Shown: one piece after another, positions 19,743 to 32,402 of the stretch
Numbering within the stretch: the first letter of the stretch is position 1
How the letters are laid out: each line of letters starts with the position of its first letter
Assembly: GCA_003008705.1 (NCBI GenBank)
Contig: PDUO01000002.1
Coordinates: forward strand, 2,064,898-2,128,897
Direction: 5' to 3'
From: Pezicula radicicola
Taxonomy: Eukaryota > Ascomycota > Leotiomycetes > Helotiales > Dermateaceae
Length of the DNA: 64,000 nucleotides
Program-made: the position numbers and the translations under genes
Notes under the pieces: model-generated
The model's input: the letters and a program-made list of their open reading frames with translations, nothing else
What the model was told of the DNA's origin: nothing
Databases searched by the model: none

Positions 19743-21930
19743 CGGCTGTTGGGACCTCCACTCTCGAGATATCTCAGATCGTGTCGGGGTTCACCACTAC
19801 ACCATTTTACAGACCCCAAGGCGGATATCAGTGGTGAGCTAGTGGTGGAAGAAAGCTTCAAGGACATACAACGTTAGAAATTGCTGAGGATCGCCTATCC
19901 CAAGTACAGGATATATTTTATATTCCTTCAAGGCTTTCGCCTTGGCCATGAGATTAGATAGATGCATGATAGAGGAATATAAGATCCTGATTTAGTAAAA
20001 TGGAGGTTATTATTACCCTTCTCAAGATGCCCTCATGGTGCTAGTGCCTTGTGATGAATGAGATCACAGGCGTTTGATAGATAGAGCACAAAATTATTAT
20101 ACATTTGGCACAGTCTACCTAGACATAGTGGCAATTATAAGACTGGTTTAAATCTAGCTCAGGTTACGGAATGTGCAGATCACCCACGGGACGTGTCGAC
20201 CAATTTCTGCTTTGCTCTCAATTACTATTCTAAGTGCCGAAGTAAAGAAGGGATGACCACTAGCGCAGGACAGAAACCAAATGACTAAGCTCTCCCCTAG
20301 TGTTGCAAATAGAAAATACAAACACCTCGTCGACTCACAATAAATAAGCTGTTTAGGAATGGCACAGCTATTGCAATTCTGCCTGCTGGTGGAGGCAAGC
20401 TCCAGATATCCTGTCGACAATGAACATGCTAGCAGCTCACAGGCTAAGAAAAGGACATTTGGCAGAGGCAAAAGAAAACTTTATATTGGTATTTTAGAGC
20501 TTTGGATGAAGTTAAACCTATATGCTCCAATAACGTGGATCCAAACGATTAGAAATCACTGGTGACTTTGACAAAGATTTTGCCAAGGTACGGCCGCAAC
20601 GATGAAGCATCAGTGTTCGAATCGAAGATCCAAGAAGTCTTCTTGGGTTTGTTAGTTTGGAAAACATTTGGCTTAGATAGGGTTGTCATAAATAACCCTT
20701 CTTGTATTTTTTATGAGTTCTGTCAATTGCTAACCTTATTACGAGAAAGCCGATTCCTACCCATGTTGATTCATTTGGAGGTTAGATTGATAAAGACTTC
20801 GTTTGTTGATTTAACATACAATGATAGCTCGCTTAGCGAGGAAAGGATACGTACCTAACCACGAGGGTGGCGATTGAGAGGTACATTACTCTGTAACACT
20901 CCACCTTCTCTTTACACGGCTAGCCTTAATTATTCCGGCATTCAACCCGCTGCTTTCATTATAATTTAGCTAGAAATGCCTACAGTTATACGTATTTACA
21001 CCTATTTAGTGTTTTGGTTGCGGTACTAAGAGGGTAGATGGCTCCCTCTCATCTACTTGCAATAATATCTCACGATACAGTTCATACCCTGTATACTCAT
21101 AGCTAACTGGTGCATATGTAGGCAGCTGGATATTGTGACTATTCGTATCTATTTGCATGTATCAATTCGAAGCTGGGATACAAGTGGAAGGTGGTCTTCT
21201 TGCATGGCTGCTTACTGGAGAGACTCCTCCCTTATCAGACGTGCTAAATCACTGCGCGTGGAAGAAGAGCTGCCAGGTGCGTATTTCTACGTATAAGTAC
21301 TCTATTATCAGCCTTTAGGTTCCGTCTCCCTCTTCGCGAACAGAATCGCATCTCGCAATAGTTAGGATAAAATGAGACCATACGCCCTATAGTTGAGCTT
21401 AAGAAAGAAGGTTGGGGCAGATGTATGGAGAGCTTTTTTCATTTAAGATGGTTGACGTCTATTTGAAATTTGGGGTCTCTCTACCAAAAGGTTGGAAGCC
21501 TTAAGCGTTTGGACTGGAAGCATGTTCGCGTATAACTAAAGAACAGCGCCAATCAACAAGAAAGATAGGGTAGGTTCAATAGATCTTTTGATTCATCACG
21601 GCATTCGAGTATGTCTATTACAAAGTGCGTACTCCTCGCGAACTCTCAAGAGTTTTTGTGCCTCCCGATATCCTTAAAAATCGAAACGCCGGTTACGGAT
21701 GAATTTATACACGATACACCTGAAGTACAGCCATTCGACAAATACACAGCGTCCCACATGTGCTAGTAGTGAGGCAGGACATGACACAAAATGTCATATA
21801 CAAAAGGAGCGTCGCTTGTGGCGGAGGCTCAAGAGAAGGATCTCGGAGAAAATGGTACAAGCGAAGCGAATGGATATTTTGTGCCCGATTAATTGGCATC
21901 GTTTGTGGTTACGGCGCGAAAGATGCTTGA
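19743..21930. other. Long intergenic region (2.2 kb)
   Basis: No supported gene. Several frames of 60-105 codons overlap on both strands without recognisable motifs. Parts (20,830-21,140) are rich in short AT-rich segments and could be old transposon debris, but I find no LTR pair, inverted termini or protein trace. The right end contains the 3' flank of the myosin gene. Confidence 0.45.
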
Positions 21931-24900
21931 TTAAGCACCGTTAAGCTCCTCGCCGTTCATCTCGCCGTCAGTTTCGGCGAGGTCGTTTTCAGGATATTCC
22001 ATCTTCTCTTGCTGGGCGATGGCTTGTGCCGATACGATCTCAGCAAGACGCTTCAAGCGTGGTGTTTGAAGCCCTGGTAATAGTTAGCTTTCGCTCGCGA
22101 CGAAAAACTACATCTTAACTTACAAGATGGTGTGTAGGTCTCCAGAGCAGTGATAACTCTGGGTTCAGCAATTTCATAAGGCCCGCTATCGTCCATATCA
22201 ACAGCGGTGAGAAGGAGAACATCGCTCTTCTCGGTGACTCGGGAAGCAACAGCCTTCATGATCTCGCCATTGATAGGCTGTTCGTAATCTGCCACAAGAT
22301 ACTGATTCAATAGTTTTTGAATCTGGTTAGGGGACAACCTAGTCACGCATTAGAATATACTGGTAGCAATGGGGACGGAGGATACTTACATCCAGCAGAT
22401 ATCTTGAATAATCTCGATATCGTTCAATGTAGCCTTTTTTAGTTGCAACAGCTTTGTTGCTTGCATCAGATGCTCAAGCTGAAGAGTCCCTTCTGGCATA
22501 TCATGACTCTTACACCACTCCTCTATACGGGTAATGTTGTAGTTGATCTGCAGTCCACGTTTCCACGAAAGGAAATTTCTTCTCATGAGAAGATCGTTAA
22601 AAGCAGTGACTCCGACTAATCTAAGCAACTCAGTGACAGTTTGGGTGATGATGGAGTCCTCGAGATAGTATGCCTTCATCGCCTTGAACACATTGTTGAG
22701 GAGACTTAACAAGTTATCCATGCTGAAAGCTGGTGTCGAATTTGTCTGGAGAAGCTTGCCCAAGAACCTGTTACTCTCGTTTGTGACGAAGCCAGGAAGA
22801 GATTGTGACTCAATAATGGCGGGAATGATCATCTTCTGAAGCTTCTTCTTGAGGATTTTCATCCAGGTGTGGTAGATGTTGAATTCAAGACTCTCCAAGT
22901 CATGCTTCACAATCTCGAGAAGGCGATCGTACTCGTAATTGTCAGTCTTTTGAGCTTCATACCAATCTTCAGCAAGGAAGACAAATGAGAGCATCTCGTG
23001 CACGTTAGACAACCAGAACGCTCCTGCGTTGATAGCGTTAACATCCTCACCATCGTGGTTCATAACCTCCTGTTGAATGGACTGCATAACATTGGCGAGG
23101 AACCTTTCGGACTCCTTGACAAACCCGTTGTTCCACATCTCTGATGTGACTAAGTTGATTAAGTAGGATGGGAACAGCACCTCCTTGTCGGTCGGTGGCG
23201 GTGTTGAGCTTGGAGCAGGAATCTTGAGGTTGCGGATCAAGCCCATGGTGACTTCATCATTCAAAATGTCCTCCTCAGCAAGAAGATTCTCAAGCTCAAA
23301 TTCAATATTATCAACACTGGGAAGGAATGTAGTGCCAGAAAGGTTTTGGCGGTGAAGGTTGCTTCCTGTGACAGCCATGGAGACTGGCCGGGGGTTGTAT
23401 GCCGCACTGAAACGATCCAGTTCCCGAGGCTCTGCGCCAGCACTTCGCCTTTTCGGTTTCTTGGAAGATACCAAATTGATGAGGCCGTTGGATGGTAGAG
23501 TAGCTGTGCCGTTGGTGGCGTCGCCATTAGTCGGCATATTTGGCACAACACGCTTGGCAATCTCAAGCTGCTCGTGCATTTCTGCGAGTTGTTCCTTGAG
23601 AGTATTTTTCTCGGTCTCGTGGCCGGTGCTAGCTCTCTTGGCTTCCTCTAGCTCAAGGTTTGACAATCTTAGAGATTCTCGCAGTTCCTTCTCCTCATCC
23701 TGCAAACGCTTGATGTTAGAAGAGGATTCTTCGAAGTTTGCTTGCAACTTCTTCATCTCTTCCTCCATAGCTGCGAGACGCGCAGCTGTGATACCAGCTT
23801 GGTTGGCTTCGGTCTGAAGTTCCTTGGTACGGGCCTCCAGAGCATTGTGCCTGTTCTTCCAGGACGTGACTTGACTCTCGTAGTTCTCCACCTTTGTAAC
23901 AAGAGTTTTGTTCTCTCTCTTGATTGTGCCGAGAGACTGGGTAAGCTCCACCACTTTGTTCTCCAACTTATATGAAATCTGCTTCAGATCGCGTGCTTCT
24001 TCGCGCACCTTCTTGTAGCCACGTCGTGCAGTCTTTCCTCTCCACAAGCTCTGAATGATAACAATCTTCTTTCTGTACGCCCTGAAAGTCTTCATCTGGC
24101 GTCTTGACCTCCACACTCGTTGAATGAGAATGGCTGCGTTGCCCACCCGAGTTTCCATAATCTCTCTTCTCCGCAAGAAACCCTTTGCAGCAGCCTGAGC
24201 AAGGATGACATTGTTGCGGATGGCAGTAAAGCTCTTGCGTTGTTTGTGGCCACGCCATACTCGTTGGATCGTGGTGGCAGCCTTCACCTTTCTTGTTTCT
24301 TGGGCAGTTCTGCGTGCAAGATGGGCTCTTGCAAGTGATTGGAAGAGCAAGATCGCACCTCGCGCCTCGAGGTACTTGCGACGGTAGTACCTAGCCTTGA
24401 GATTCTTCTGGATCATGACTGCGCAACTGTCAAGTCGGTTGGTTCGAAGGTTCTCCAAAAATGCTAACATTCCTGCGCGGAAAAAGATCTTTGTCAAGCC
24501 AAGTTGATACTTATCATGTCCATCTCCACTGCTGGTGCCTAGAGCCTTTGTAAGAATTGCATCTGCCATCTTGCGGATCTCCGATGTCCATTCAGTAGAA
24601 GGGGTCAACATGTAGTAACGGAGCGCAAATTCTTCATAGGTCCATCTCGTTGGGTATCCAGCACAACTGATCCTGACAGTTTCGAGAACACCACAAGCTC
24701 GCAACTGGCTCAAAACCATAGGGCCTTCAAAGACCCATGCTTCTTTCTGTTCGTTGGGCTTAAGACAGCGAATGTAATGCACGTCAGTGTTGTTTATGGT
24801 GTTCATCAGTTCGATCAAAGACGATTTGAAAATACCGCCTAGAGTAGGTTTTCTGTTCACAGCGACACCAATTTTACGTCCTGCTGCAGGCTTCACAGCA

Positions 24901-26959
24901 GAGGATGAAGCAGAGGCGGCGTCTTTCTCTCGAAGAGCGGTTGCAGCATCCAACACTTGACCCAAGAACTTATTCGAAGATGCTTTTAGAACAGCCATAT
25001 GCTCGTCGGGAACTGTATCCCTGTTCTTGTCGATGAAGCCATCGGACTCATAGGTAACGTCTACGGCATAATGGCAAACCGTGAAGGCCGATTTCCCAAA
25101 ACGAGGCTTTTTGTAGAACTTGTTTTTGTTTGAGGCGTAATTCATATGCAACTTCGTCACAAACTGCTCATCCGAACCCATAGGCAACCTAGACTCTTCA
25201 TCCAATAGAGAAAGGATGCCCAACTTGCCTTCAATGAGGTCAATACAGGGTTGATTGTCCGAAAAGTCAATGAAGGTCCAGTCTATCTGTTCCCTCACGT
25301 ACTCCTCTTGCTCTAATTTGAAAACATGGGCATTGAACTCCTGTTGGAGTTTCTCGTTGGCGTAATTGATACAGAATTGTTCAAAGGAGTTCTTAGCGAA
25401 ATGCTCGAATCCGTAGATATCCAGAACACCAATGAATGACTTCACTCGGCTGAGAACCTCCTCCGTGGCAAGGCCATTATTGATTGTTTCCACTAACCAG
25501 TCGAAGAGACTCGAGTAAATGAATTTGGCAACGGAGTCTCGCACAGTGATCGCCTGTGTTTGGGTCAAATTAGATGTAATCTTCTCCCCTCTGGTGATCA
25601 GCTGTTTTTTGACAATCCATTTCGCAAATTCCACGTTATCAACGCCAAGAATGGCACTCGCTTTTTCCAATGATGGTTCCGTTGGGGCAAGTACAGAGTC
25701 CGTCCTGGAAGCTGTGATTTTGATGTTTCCGAGGTGAAGAAGACCAGCAAGTAACTTGAAAATCTCTGATTGCTGCGCAGCATCTACACCGATTGTTGCT
25801 AAAGACTTCTTCAAGGCTTCGAATTCTGCCTTGTCGTCCACACCATCAATTGTCGGGGCACTTCCTTGATTGAGATAGTCAAATTGTTCCACTGGCAAAA
25901 TATCCAACTCTTTCCGTTCGGCGTCCGAAACACCTGCTACTAGTTGATAAAATACGTGGTAATTCCTTTCCTTGAGAGGTTGAAAAACAAGTCTTGAACG
26001 CTCGAGAAGATATGTGCGGATCTTAGCTCCAATAATACTGGTCTTGTCGTCAAACATAATCTCAATATACTTTCCGAACCGTGAAGAGTTGTCGTTTCGC
26101 GTAGTCTTTGCATTACCAAATGCCTCCATGATGGGGTTCGTAGCAAGAATTTGCTCTTCTGTTTCGCTCATCTGCTCTGTCCCTCGTTTTGTCCTTGTCC
26201 CCGGTGCATCCGGTGACTCTCTTGTAGCAAAATACCGCATTATATACTTGGCACTGACAGTCTTGCCTGCTCCCGACTCCCCAGATACGACGATTGTCTG
26301 ATTCTTTTGGCTCCGTAGCATATCACTAACCCCGGGTCAGCTTAATTCACCTATTCCACCATCAAATCACTTACGCAAAGGCTTCCTCAGCAATAGCAAA
26401 AAGATGGGGTGCCTGAGTTGCTCTTTGCTTTCCTGCATATACTTGTACCATTCCATGTACATATAGAGAGTCCACACGGGCAAATGGATTTGCGGCTATC
26501 AGCACGATACCACTGTATGTGTATATTTCCTTTTGCGAATATCGTAACCGAATAGCTTGCAGAACTGTATAACTTATCAGCAGCGATTGTGAAGAAGAAG
26601 CTCAATTCACATACCGGCAGGTTCGTTGAGATGTGATAAATTCGTTAAGTCGTCGCTGGCTTCGAGCATAGTCGGATTCATAAGGGGTGGTAAGGATGAA
26701 TTTGTGTCGTCTTGGAGAGCCTGCACTGTGGTTTCCACCGTCTTCGTCTATCCATCATGGAGAGATTAGTATTGATGGAAGAGAGGGTTGGGAAAGCTGC
26801 TGCTTGGAGCTCTGGTAAACCTACCTCTCCATTTCCAAGAGTAAACACCAGGGTGACTTTGTCCCCATCAGTCGTCTTGGATGTCACCTCTGAGGATACC
26901 CATCCTTCTGTGGCATCTGGCTGCCATGCTTGCGTACCAACATCATAATTGTGCGCCAT
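21931..26959 (-). CDS. MYO2: Class V myosin heavy chain
   Basis: Actin motor carrying secretory vesicles, vacuoles and other cargo to hyphal tips. Six exons: 26959-26825, 26747-26615, 26564-26375, 26325-22390, 22338-22124, 22073-21931; 1583 aa, normal for fungal myosin V. Seen: SH3-like N-terminus (GTQAWQPDATEGWVSSEV), the motor with P-loop GESGAGKT (about 168-175), switch regions NNSSRFGKY-like (DNSSRFGKYIEI) and DIYGFEHF, and the actin-binding FKSSLIELM and HYIRCLKPN. Six IQ motifs follow (IQKNLKARYYRR to IQSLWRGKTARR), then a coiled coil and a C-terminal DIL globular cargo domain (VFKAMKAYYLEDSIITQTVTELLRLVG, WCKSHDMPEGTLQLEHLMQATKLLQLKK). The last two exons complete DIL with CWMLSPNQIQKLL and TPRLKRLAEIV. 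The only class V myosin expected per filamentous ascomycete genome. Confidence 0.97.
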
Positions 26960-28026
26960 CGAGGCTGTCCCGATGGATGAGTACTATGCTCACAACGGAC
27001 CTCCTTCAACAAGTAGAATAAAACGAAGCAAGTGCTGCAGATACAGCAGGCATGAATGACAACGCTGAGAGAATGATGAAGCTGGGGAAGAGCGATAAAG
27101 GGTGAATAAGGGCCACGGTGAAGGCTCGCAGTATTATTTGCAGATGTCGAGTTCGTGTACCTCAAAAATCCAGAAATCCAGGAGTTGACCTGAGGTCGCG
27201 TTGAACGAGCGTGCTTGATGGGGAGCAGGGGTTCTGGGCGCCAGAGGCTGGCTCGAGCGTACCCCCTTTCTTTAGCTGCATAAGCATAAGACTTGGTTTA
27301 AATTTCATATGAGATCTCCGCTCCATGTTTGCTACTGTTTATGATATGACCGTAGCTATTATTATGGCTATTATTTATGGCTCATTTGTTTGTTTACTAC
27401 TAGCTACGCATTGTTGTTGTGGTTCTGCTATCCATCTTGCTGTTTACCGAACGCTTTCCCCTGTGCTACGACAATGGCCTGAGTCAATCGTGGTTCACCC
27501 TTCAGACATGAGGTGCCGAGGCCAAGTGAGTTTGATCACAAGTTCACAACAGATGGCAGGAGTACAGGACCTGCTCTCTGTCCCCTTTAGCATCAGTCCC
27601 TCAAACTACGACCGTTTCTGTACCTACTGTACTTCAGACTAATCAGACTAGGAGTTTGCGGTAGTGAAGCCAAATCATGTGTATCCCAAGCTCTGACAAG
27701 TGGTCATCGCAACTGTTACCGGCACTATATTCATTACTCATGCTCTTGAGCCTTCTTTGCATCAAAAGTAACCAGCATTCCCTGCGAGGTGCAGATTTTG
27801 AAGGCTAGTTGCTGTGCTAGGACGTGCCACAACCTGAGGTAGTTGAAATCGGACGCACGTCATTTTAACGAGTGTCTATAGTGCCTCTATTTTAGAAAAT
27901 CTAGCATTGATGAAATGCCCATTATTTGCGCCTTCCACACCTGTTGAATGCCTTTTCCAATGCCGCCGCCCATTTTGTACCTTGCTTGATTATCTTTATC
28001 CAAATGTTTCCCACGTTTTCTGTCAA
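26960..28026. promoter_or_regulatory. MYO2 upstream region and SER33 3' flank
   Basis: Spacer of 1,067 bases. The myosin gene reads leftwards from 26,959, so its promoter lies here; the PGDH gene ends at the right edge. A 105-codon frame at 27,325-27,642 has no recognisable features and is not supported. Confidence 0.5.
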
Positions 28027-29813
28027 TTAGAAAAGTACACGCGTCAAAATGCGGGCTATTCATATTAGTATGGTCACAAGAAAACATCTGCAAACAAATT
28101 TGTATGTACTTACAGCTCAATCCTTCTAGGTTGTCTGAGATCTCCTTGATATCACTAGCATTAACATTGCTGACATCGGCCATCAAGTATGCAACCTATC
28201 ACCCGTCAGTGCACTGCTGCGAAAATATGGCCAGAATTTGCTCTTACATCGCCTTTGTTATCAGTGACTTGTTTGTCAACGTTGTGATCGCCAAGAATTT
28301 CGTTAACTAAGTTACAGTTAGTGACCTTAAACCCTCCCGTGTCGAAATGAGGAATTACCTTTTCTAAGGACACCAGGAACATTTTGATGGATATAGATAA
28401 TCTATTATTGTTAATTAAGCTTACTTTCTCCTCATAAATAGCTACTTACCCTGGCGTGGTTGGCCTCCTCAAGAGTGAGAGAACGAAGGCTTAGTTCTGG
28501 GAAGTTTACAACCCCAAGTGTTACACCAGAGTTGACATATCTTATCAGAGCTTCGCTGACTATAGAGTCATGTTAGTCTGGATTTTGTTTGGTAAGGAAG
28601 TTTTATAGTACCCTCTGTGCCAATGGCTCGTTGGGCCTCCTCTGTGCTACCACCAATGTGTGGAGTGAGAATCAGGTTTTTCAAGCTGCGAAGCTCATCT
28701 GCCCAGTAATTGAGAGTGTTTGTGAAGTAATCGCCATTTGCTGCTGGCTCACTCGGGTAGACGTCCAATGCTGCACCTGCGATCTTGCCACTGCGTGAAG
28801 CGTTGATCAATGCCGGAATATCGATTACGCTGCCACGGCTGGCATTAATCAAGTAACTTCCATCCTTCATTTGCTCAAATTCATTTATTGAAATCATGTT
28901 TTTGGTCTCTGGGAGCTCGGGTACATGGCAGGTCACAAAATCGGCCTCGTTGAGCAGATCTTTCAGTGTTGGAACCTGCCTAGCAGTCCCCATCGCCATC
29001 AGATTCACAACGTCGTAATAAATCACCGACATGCCCATTGCCTCAGCCAGGACGGACAATTGGGATCCAATGTGACCATATCCAATGATACCTGCAGCGT
29101 AATATTAGCATATTAAATCATGTGCTAGTGTAGAGTGGTATACCAAGCGTCTTGCCGCGAATTTCCCAGCACCTGCTGCTAACCTTATTCCAAGTACCGT
29201 TGTGCAGTTCAGATGAACGATCTCCCAGCTGTCGAGCAAGGACGATTATTTCACCGATAACCAACTCTGCTACACTTCGAGAATTTGCGAAGGGGGAGTT
29301 GAAGACAGCAATACCATGCTTCGCGGCATATTCCAGGTCGACTTGGTTGGTGCCGATGCAGAAACAGCCGACCACAATGAGGTTCTTTGCCTCTCGCAGG
29401 ACTCTCTCGTTGAGCTTGGTTTTAGACCTAATTCCAATAACATGGACATCACTGTAGTTGAAGAATTAGTTGATGGGTCGTCTATTCTCTTGCAGTGAAG
29501 GGCCTTACCGGATCTTCTCGATCAATTGATCTTCTGGCAACGAAGTTTTCAGTGACTCGACTTGGTAGCCCTGCTTTTCCAAATTGTCTCGACCGCTGGC
29601 ATTGACATTCTCTAACAACAAAATCTTAATATCTTGAGTGTCGAAAGGCTTGAGTTGCTTCTCCCTCTCGGGAATTGTTCTTTGGCGGGATATACTTGCC
29701 CCGCCAAAACTGTTCGGCGGGGAATGAAAAGTAGCTGATGGGGAAATGCTTAGGCTGTGAGACACAGCTCTTGCGAGCTTGCTAGGTGCAATATCCTGAG
29801 CTTGAGTGGCCAT
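28027..29813 (-). CDS. SER33: D-3-phosphoglycerate dehydrogenase (serine biosynthesis)
   Basis: Cytosolic NAD-dependent oxidation of 3-phosphoglycerate to 3-phosphohydroxypyruvate, first step of serine synthesis. Eight exons: 29813-29509, 29451-29144, 29091-28612, 28559-28450, 28401-28359, 28306-28248, 28195-28114, 28055-28027; 471 aa, equal to yeast Ser3/Ser33. Seen: Ser-rich N-terminal extension, DIKILLLENVN, substrate loop VGCFCIGTNQVDL, Rossmann loop GIIGYGHIGSQ (created across intron 2), RGSVIDIPAL, ALDVYPSEP and catalytic LTPHIGGSTEEAQ. The C-terminal ACT domain (IIYIHQNVPGVLRKVNEIL, VAYLMADVSNV) is split over several short exons and ends SSRILTRVLF. ACT domains of this enzyme bind serine for feedback inhibition. 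Each junction was checked for phase. Confidence 0.96.
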
Positions 29814-30569
29814 GTTGACTATGGTGATTGATTATTTGGAATGGAGACAAAACTATGTCGAGGAAAAAATGGGAGTTTATGAAGATGGAAGTGAGTCAGT
29901 TGCCATTCGAGAAGGAAAATATGGTGCCTCCGAGTCCGCCCTTGACCTCTGACGCGATCTACTGTAAGGCCCACCCGCAGCCTTGCCTGTCAAAGTTCAA
30001 ACCCCGGAAGCCCCGCCAGCAGGCTGAGAGCAGAACCAGAGCGTCCTTCTGACTGGAGTAGGTGTTTTCAATGTTACGTATTGTATACCTGTATGTTTAT
30101 TCGACTACCGAATTCATCGGCGGTTGCAAATGCCCTTTATACGGTACAGAAGCACTAAGAAAATTTTATTAATAGTTTAATCCTTCTATTTTCTTACGGG
30201 TTCGCGCTTTCTTCAGCAGTCATCATAATAATAGTGGAGAGTAAAAAGACAACGTGGAGAAGTGAACTTTTCGCATTGAAATCTACAAAACGCCTTTGTA
30301 ATATTTGCCAATCGCATCAAGTTGATTGCCTCGAAATGATGAGGCGTCGCCACAACCAGGCGAACCAATAACTCATTAGGCTAGTCTAGAGACAACAGAG
30401 GAGTACGTTGATCATGTTTGTGCAATTCTCCATATGCAATAACGTTCCGGAAGTCATGAGGAGTGTAAAATGTACCGTGAACCGGTAGTTTAGAGAAACA
30501 AGCGTCGAGGGTGACGAGCCAGAGGTTTACAAAGAGCAGACTAAGCTACGGGGCGAGTCAACAAAGCAT
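29814..30569. promoter_or_regulatory. SER33 upstream region and NAP1 3' flank
   Basis: Spacer of 756 bases. It holds the SER33 promoter at its left and the NAP1 3' untranslated region at its right. No gene or RNA seen. Confidence 0.5.
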
Positions 30570-32070
30570 TTAGCTCTGCTTGCACTCAGCAGCCTCCTGC
30601 TTGGGTTTCGCGGCATCGTCCTGTGACTAGTTAGTAATATTCGGATGATTGGGCTAGTAAGAGCACTTACCTCTTCCTCAGACTCTTCATCATCATCCCG
30701 GTCCTCGCTGTCGTCGTCGACGTCCTCATCATCTTCGTCTTCGAAAGCGCCCTCCATATCGTCATCATCCATCTCCTCGAATTGGAGAGCCTCGCCAGTG
30801 AACCAATCAATAGCGCGGGGAATGAGCTTCTCTTTGATATCTTCTCCGAGTTGGTAATCCAGCTCCAATCTCTCCTCGATGTCAGAAGCAGCATCATCGT
30901 CCTCCTCATCGGTAGGTGGCTTGGGTGGGGAGAAGAAGTTGAAAAACGATTCCGTTGGGACAGTCTTCTTGACAACACGGGTTTGCTTGGTGTCTGTAAA
31001 ATTGTTAGTCATTACCAAATATAGGAACCAGAATCAAATGAAGCTCACTCTTATTGCGCTGCTTCTTGCTCTCAACTCGAACGGTCAGGTCCTTTCCGGC
31101 CTTCCAGTCAATTTTCTCACCCTCGGCATGATCGTAGATGAAGTCACCACCGTAACCGCTCTCATTTTGGTAGAAGTAGGTCTTGCTGATAGTCTTGTTG
31201 GTGAAGAATTCATTCTCGGCGAACTCGAAGATCAAACGGAAACCAGGCTTGTCAAGGTACTCCATTTGGACGTCAGTAAGGTGCTTGAGAGCAGCCTCGT
31301 CTCTGTCAGTGATCATCTCAGCAAGCGAGACCTGGTTCTTCATGGCAGACAGCCAGAACTCAGGAATACCAGCAACAGCCTCTGAAGACTCGGCTTCCTT
31401 CTCATCTTCCTTCTCAGCCTCATCTTGCTCGTCATCTTCCTCACCAGCCTTGATCTCATCTTCCGTAGGTTCAGCGGCGCCGTTGATGATCTTGGCACGC
31501 TTCTGGTAGAGAGGAGTGAACTTGGCAAAGTACTTCTTTTCCAGCTCTAGAACCTCCTCTTGGAATTGTGCTTCCAACTTCGAGTGCTCCTTCTGTACGC
31601 CTTTGAGGCCAGCGACGCGGCGGCGCACTGGTGCGGGAAGATTCTCAACATAGCCAGACGAACGGCCAACAAGTCCGCTAAGCTTGCCTTCCATCATCTG
31701 GACAAGCTTTGGGTTAGATGCAAAGATAGAAGCTGCGGTTGCGCGATCAAAATCCTCTGAATACTGCTATTAGCTATGACCAAAAGAAAAATCGGTGAGG
31801 GGCAAATGTAACGAACCCTCCTTGATAGATGAGACACCTGGTTGTTGGGCATGAGATGAAATTGGTGCATTATTTGCAGGTGTGTTTTGGGGGGTACTAG
31901 AAAGGAGAATCAGTATTGGTGAATAAAAAATCTTGATTAAGTGGTTGGAGATGAAGTGCGTAGGTAGAGAAATAGGCGCTGCGCGGTGGGTTTTTTGGAT
32001 AGGCGGACGAGAATATTGGTACTTACGGTGCGGTGACATCGGTCTTGCGGTTTCTGATCGGCTCAGACAT
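30570..32070 (-). CDS. NAP1: Nucleosome assembly protein 1
   Basis: Histone H2A-H2B chaperone involved in nucleosome assembly, histone import and mitotic cyclin control. Exons 32070-32027, 31896-31817, 31756-31049, 30993-30671, 30620-30570; 401 aa. Seen: [20 protein letters not shown] (the long dimerisation helix), [13 protein letters not shown], the earmuff/core segments [24 protein letters not shown] and [28 protein letters not shown], and the acidic tail from about residue 350. The final exon adds a short tail ending CKQS, a CaaX-type farnesylation motif also found in plant and yeast-type NAP1s. The intron 2 acceptor was set at 31,757 because only that AG keeps the [11 protein letters not shown] frame. 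Shares a 332-base divergent promoter with YPK9. Confidence 0.96.
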
Positions 32071-32402
32071 CTTGGATAGAATGTTCAGTTACGATCTCTT
32101 GTGTGTTGTGGGGGGAAGGTGGAAGAAAGATGAAGAGAGGGAGAAAGGGAGACTTCTTTTTGTTGAAGAAAATCCACCCACCCGAGTCAATCGCTCGCAA
32201 CACAACAGTTGGGAAGGAGCGCCGCTTTTTAGCGGATCGGTAATACTTTCCACCCCGAGGGGGCGATAAGCGCACCTCCCCAAATCGCTGACTGGGTGAG
32301 ATAGTGCCTGGCGGAGGGTCCTGTGGTCTGGGGTATCGTGGGTATCATTTTTGCAACACCACCACCTGTTTTGGCACGCCCAAGGCGTGCGAATTCTTCA
32401 CC
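32071..32402. promoter_or_regulatory. Bidirectional promoter NAP1/YPK9
   Basis: Only 332 bases separate the two start codons, so the promoters must overlap or share elements. A pyrimidine/purine-rich tract lies at about 32,120-32,165 on the NAP1 side. No specific factor site can be named with confidence. Confidence 0.6.

Noticed and set aside
27325..27642. 105-codon open frame upstream of the myosin gene
   Set aside because: No recognisable motifs, unusual Cys/Met mix, and it lies where the myosin promoter must be.
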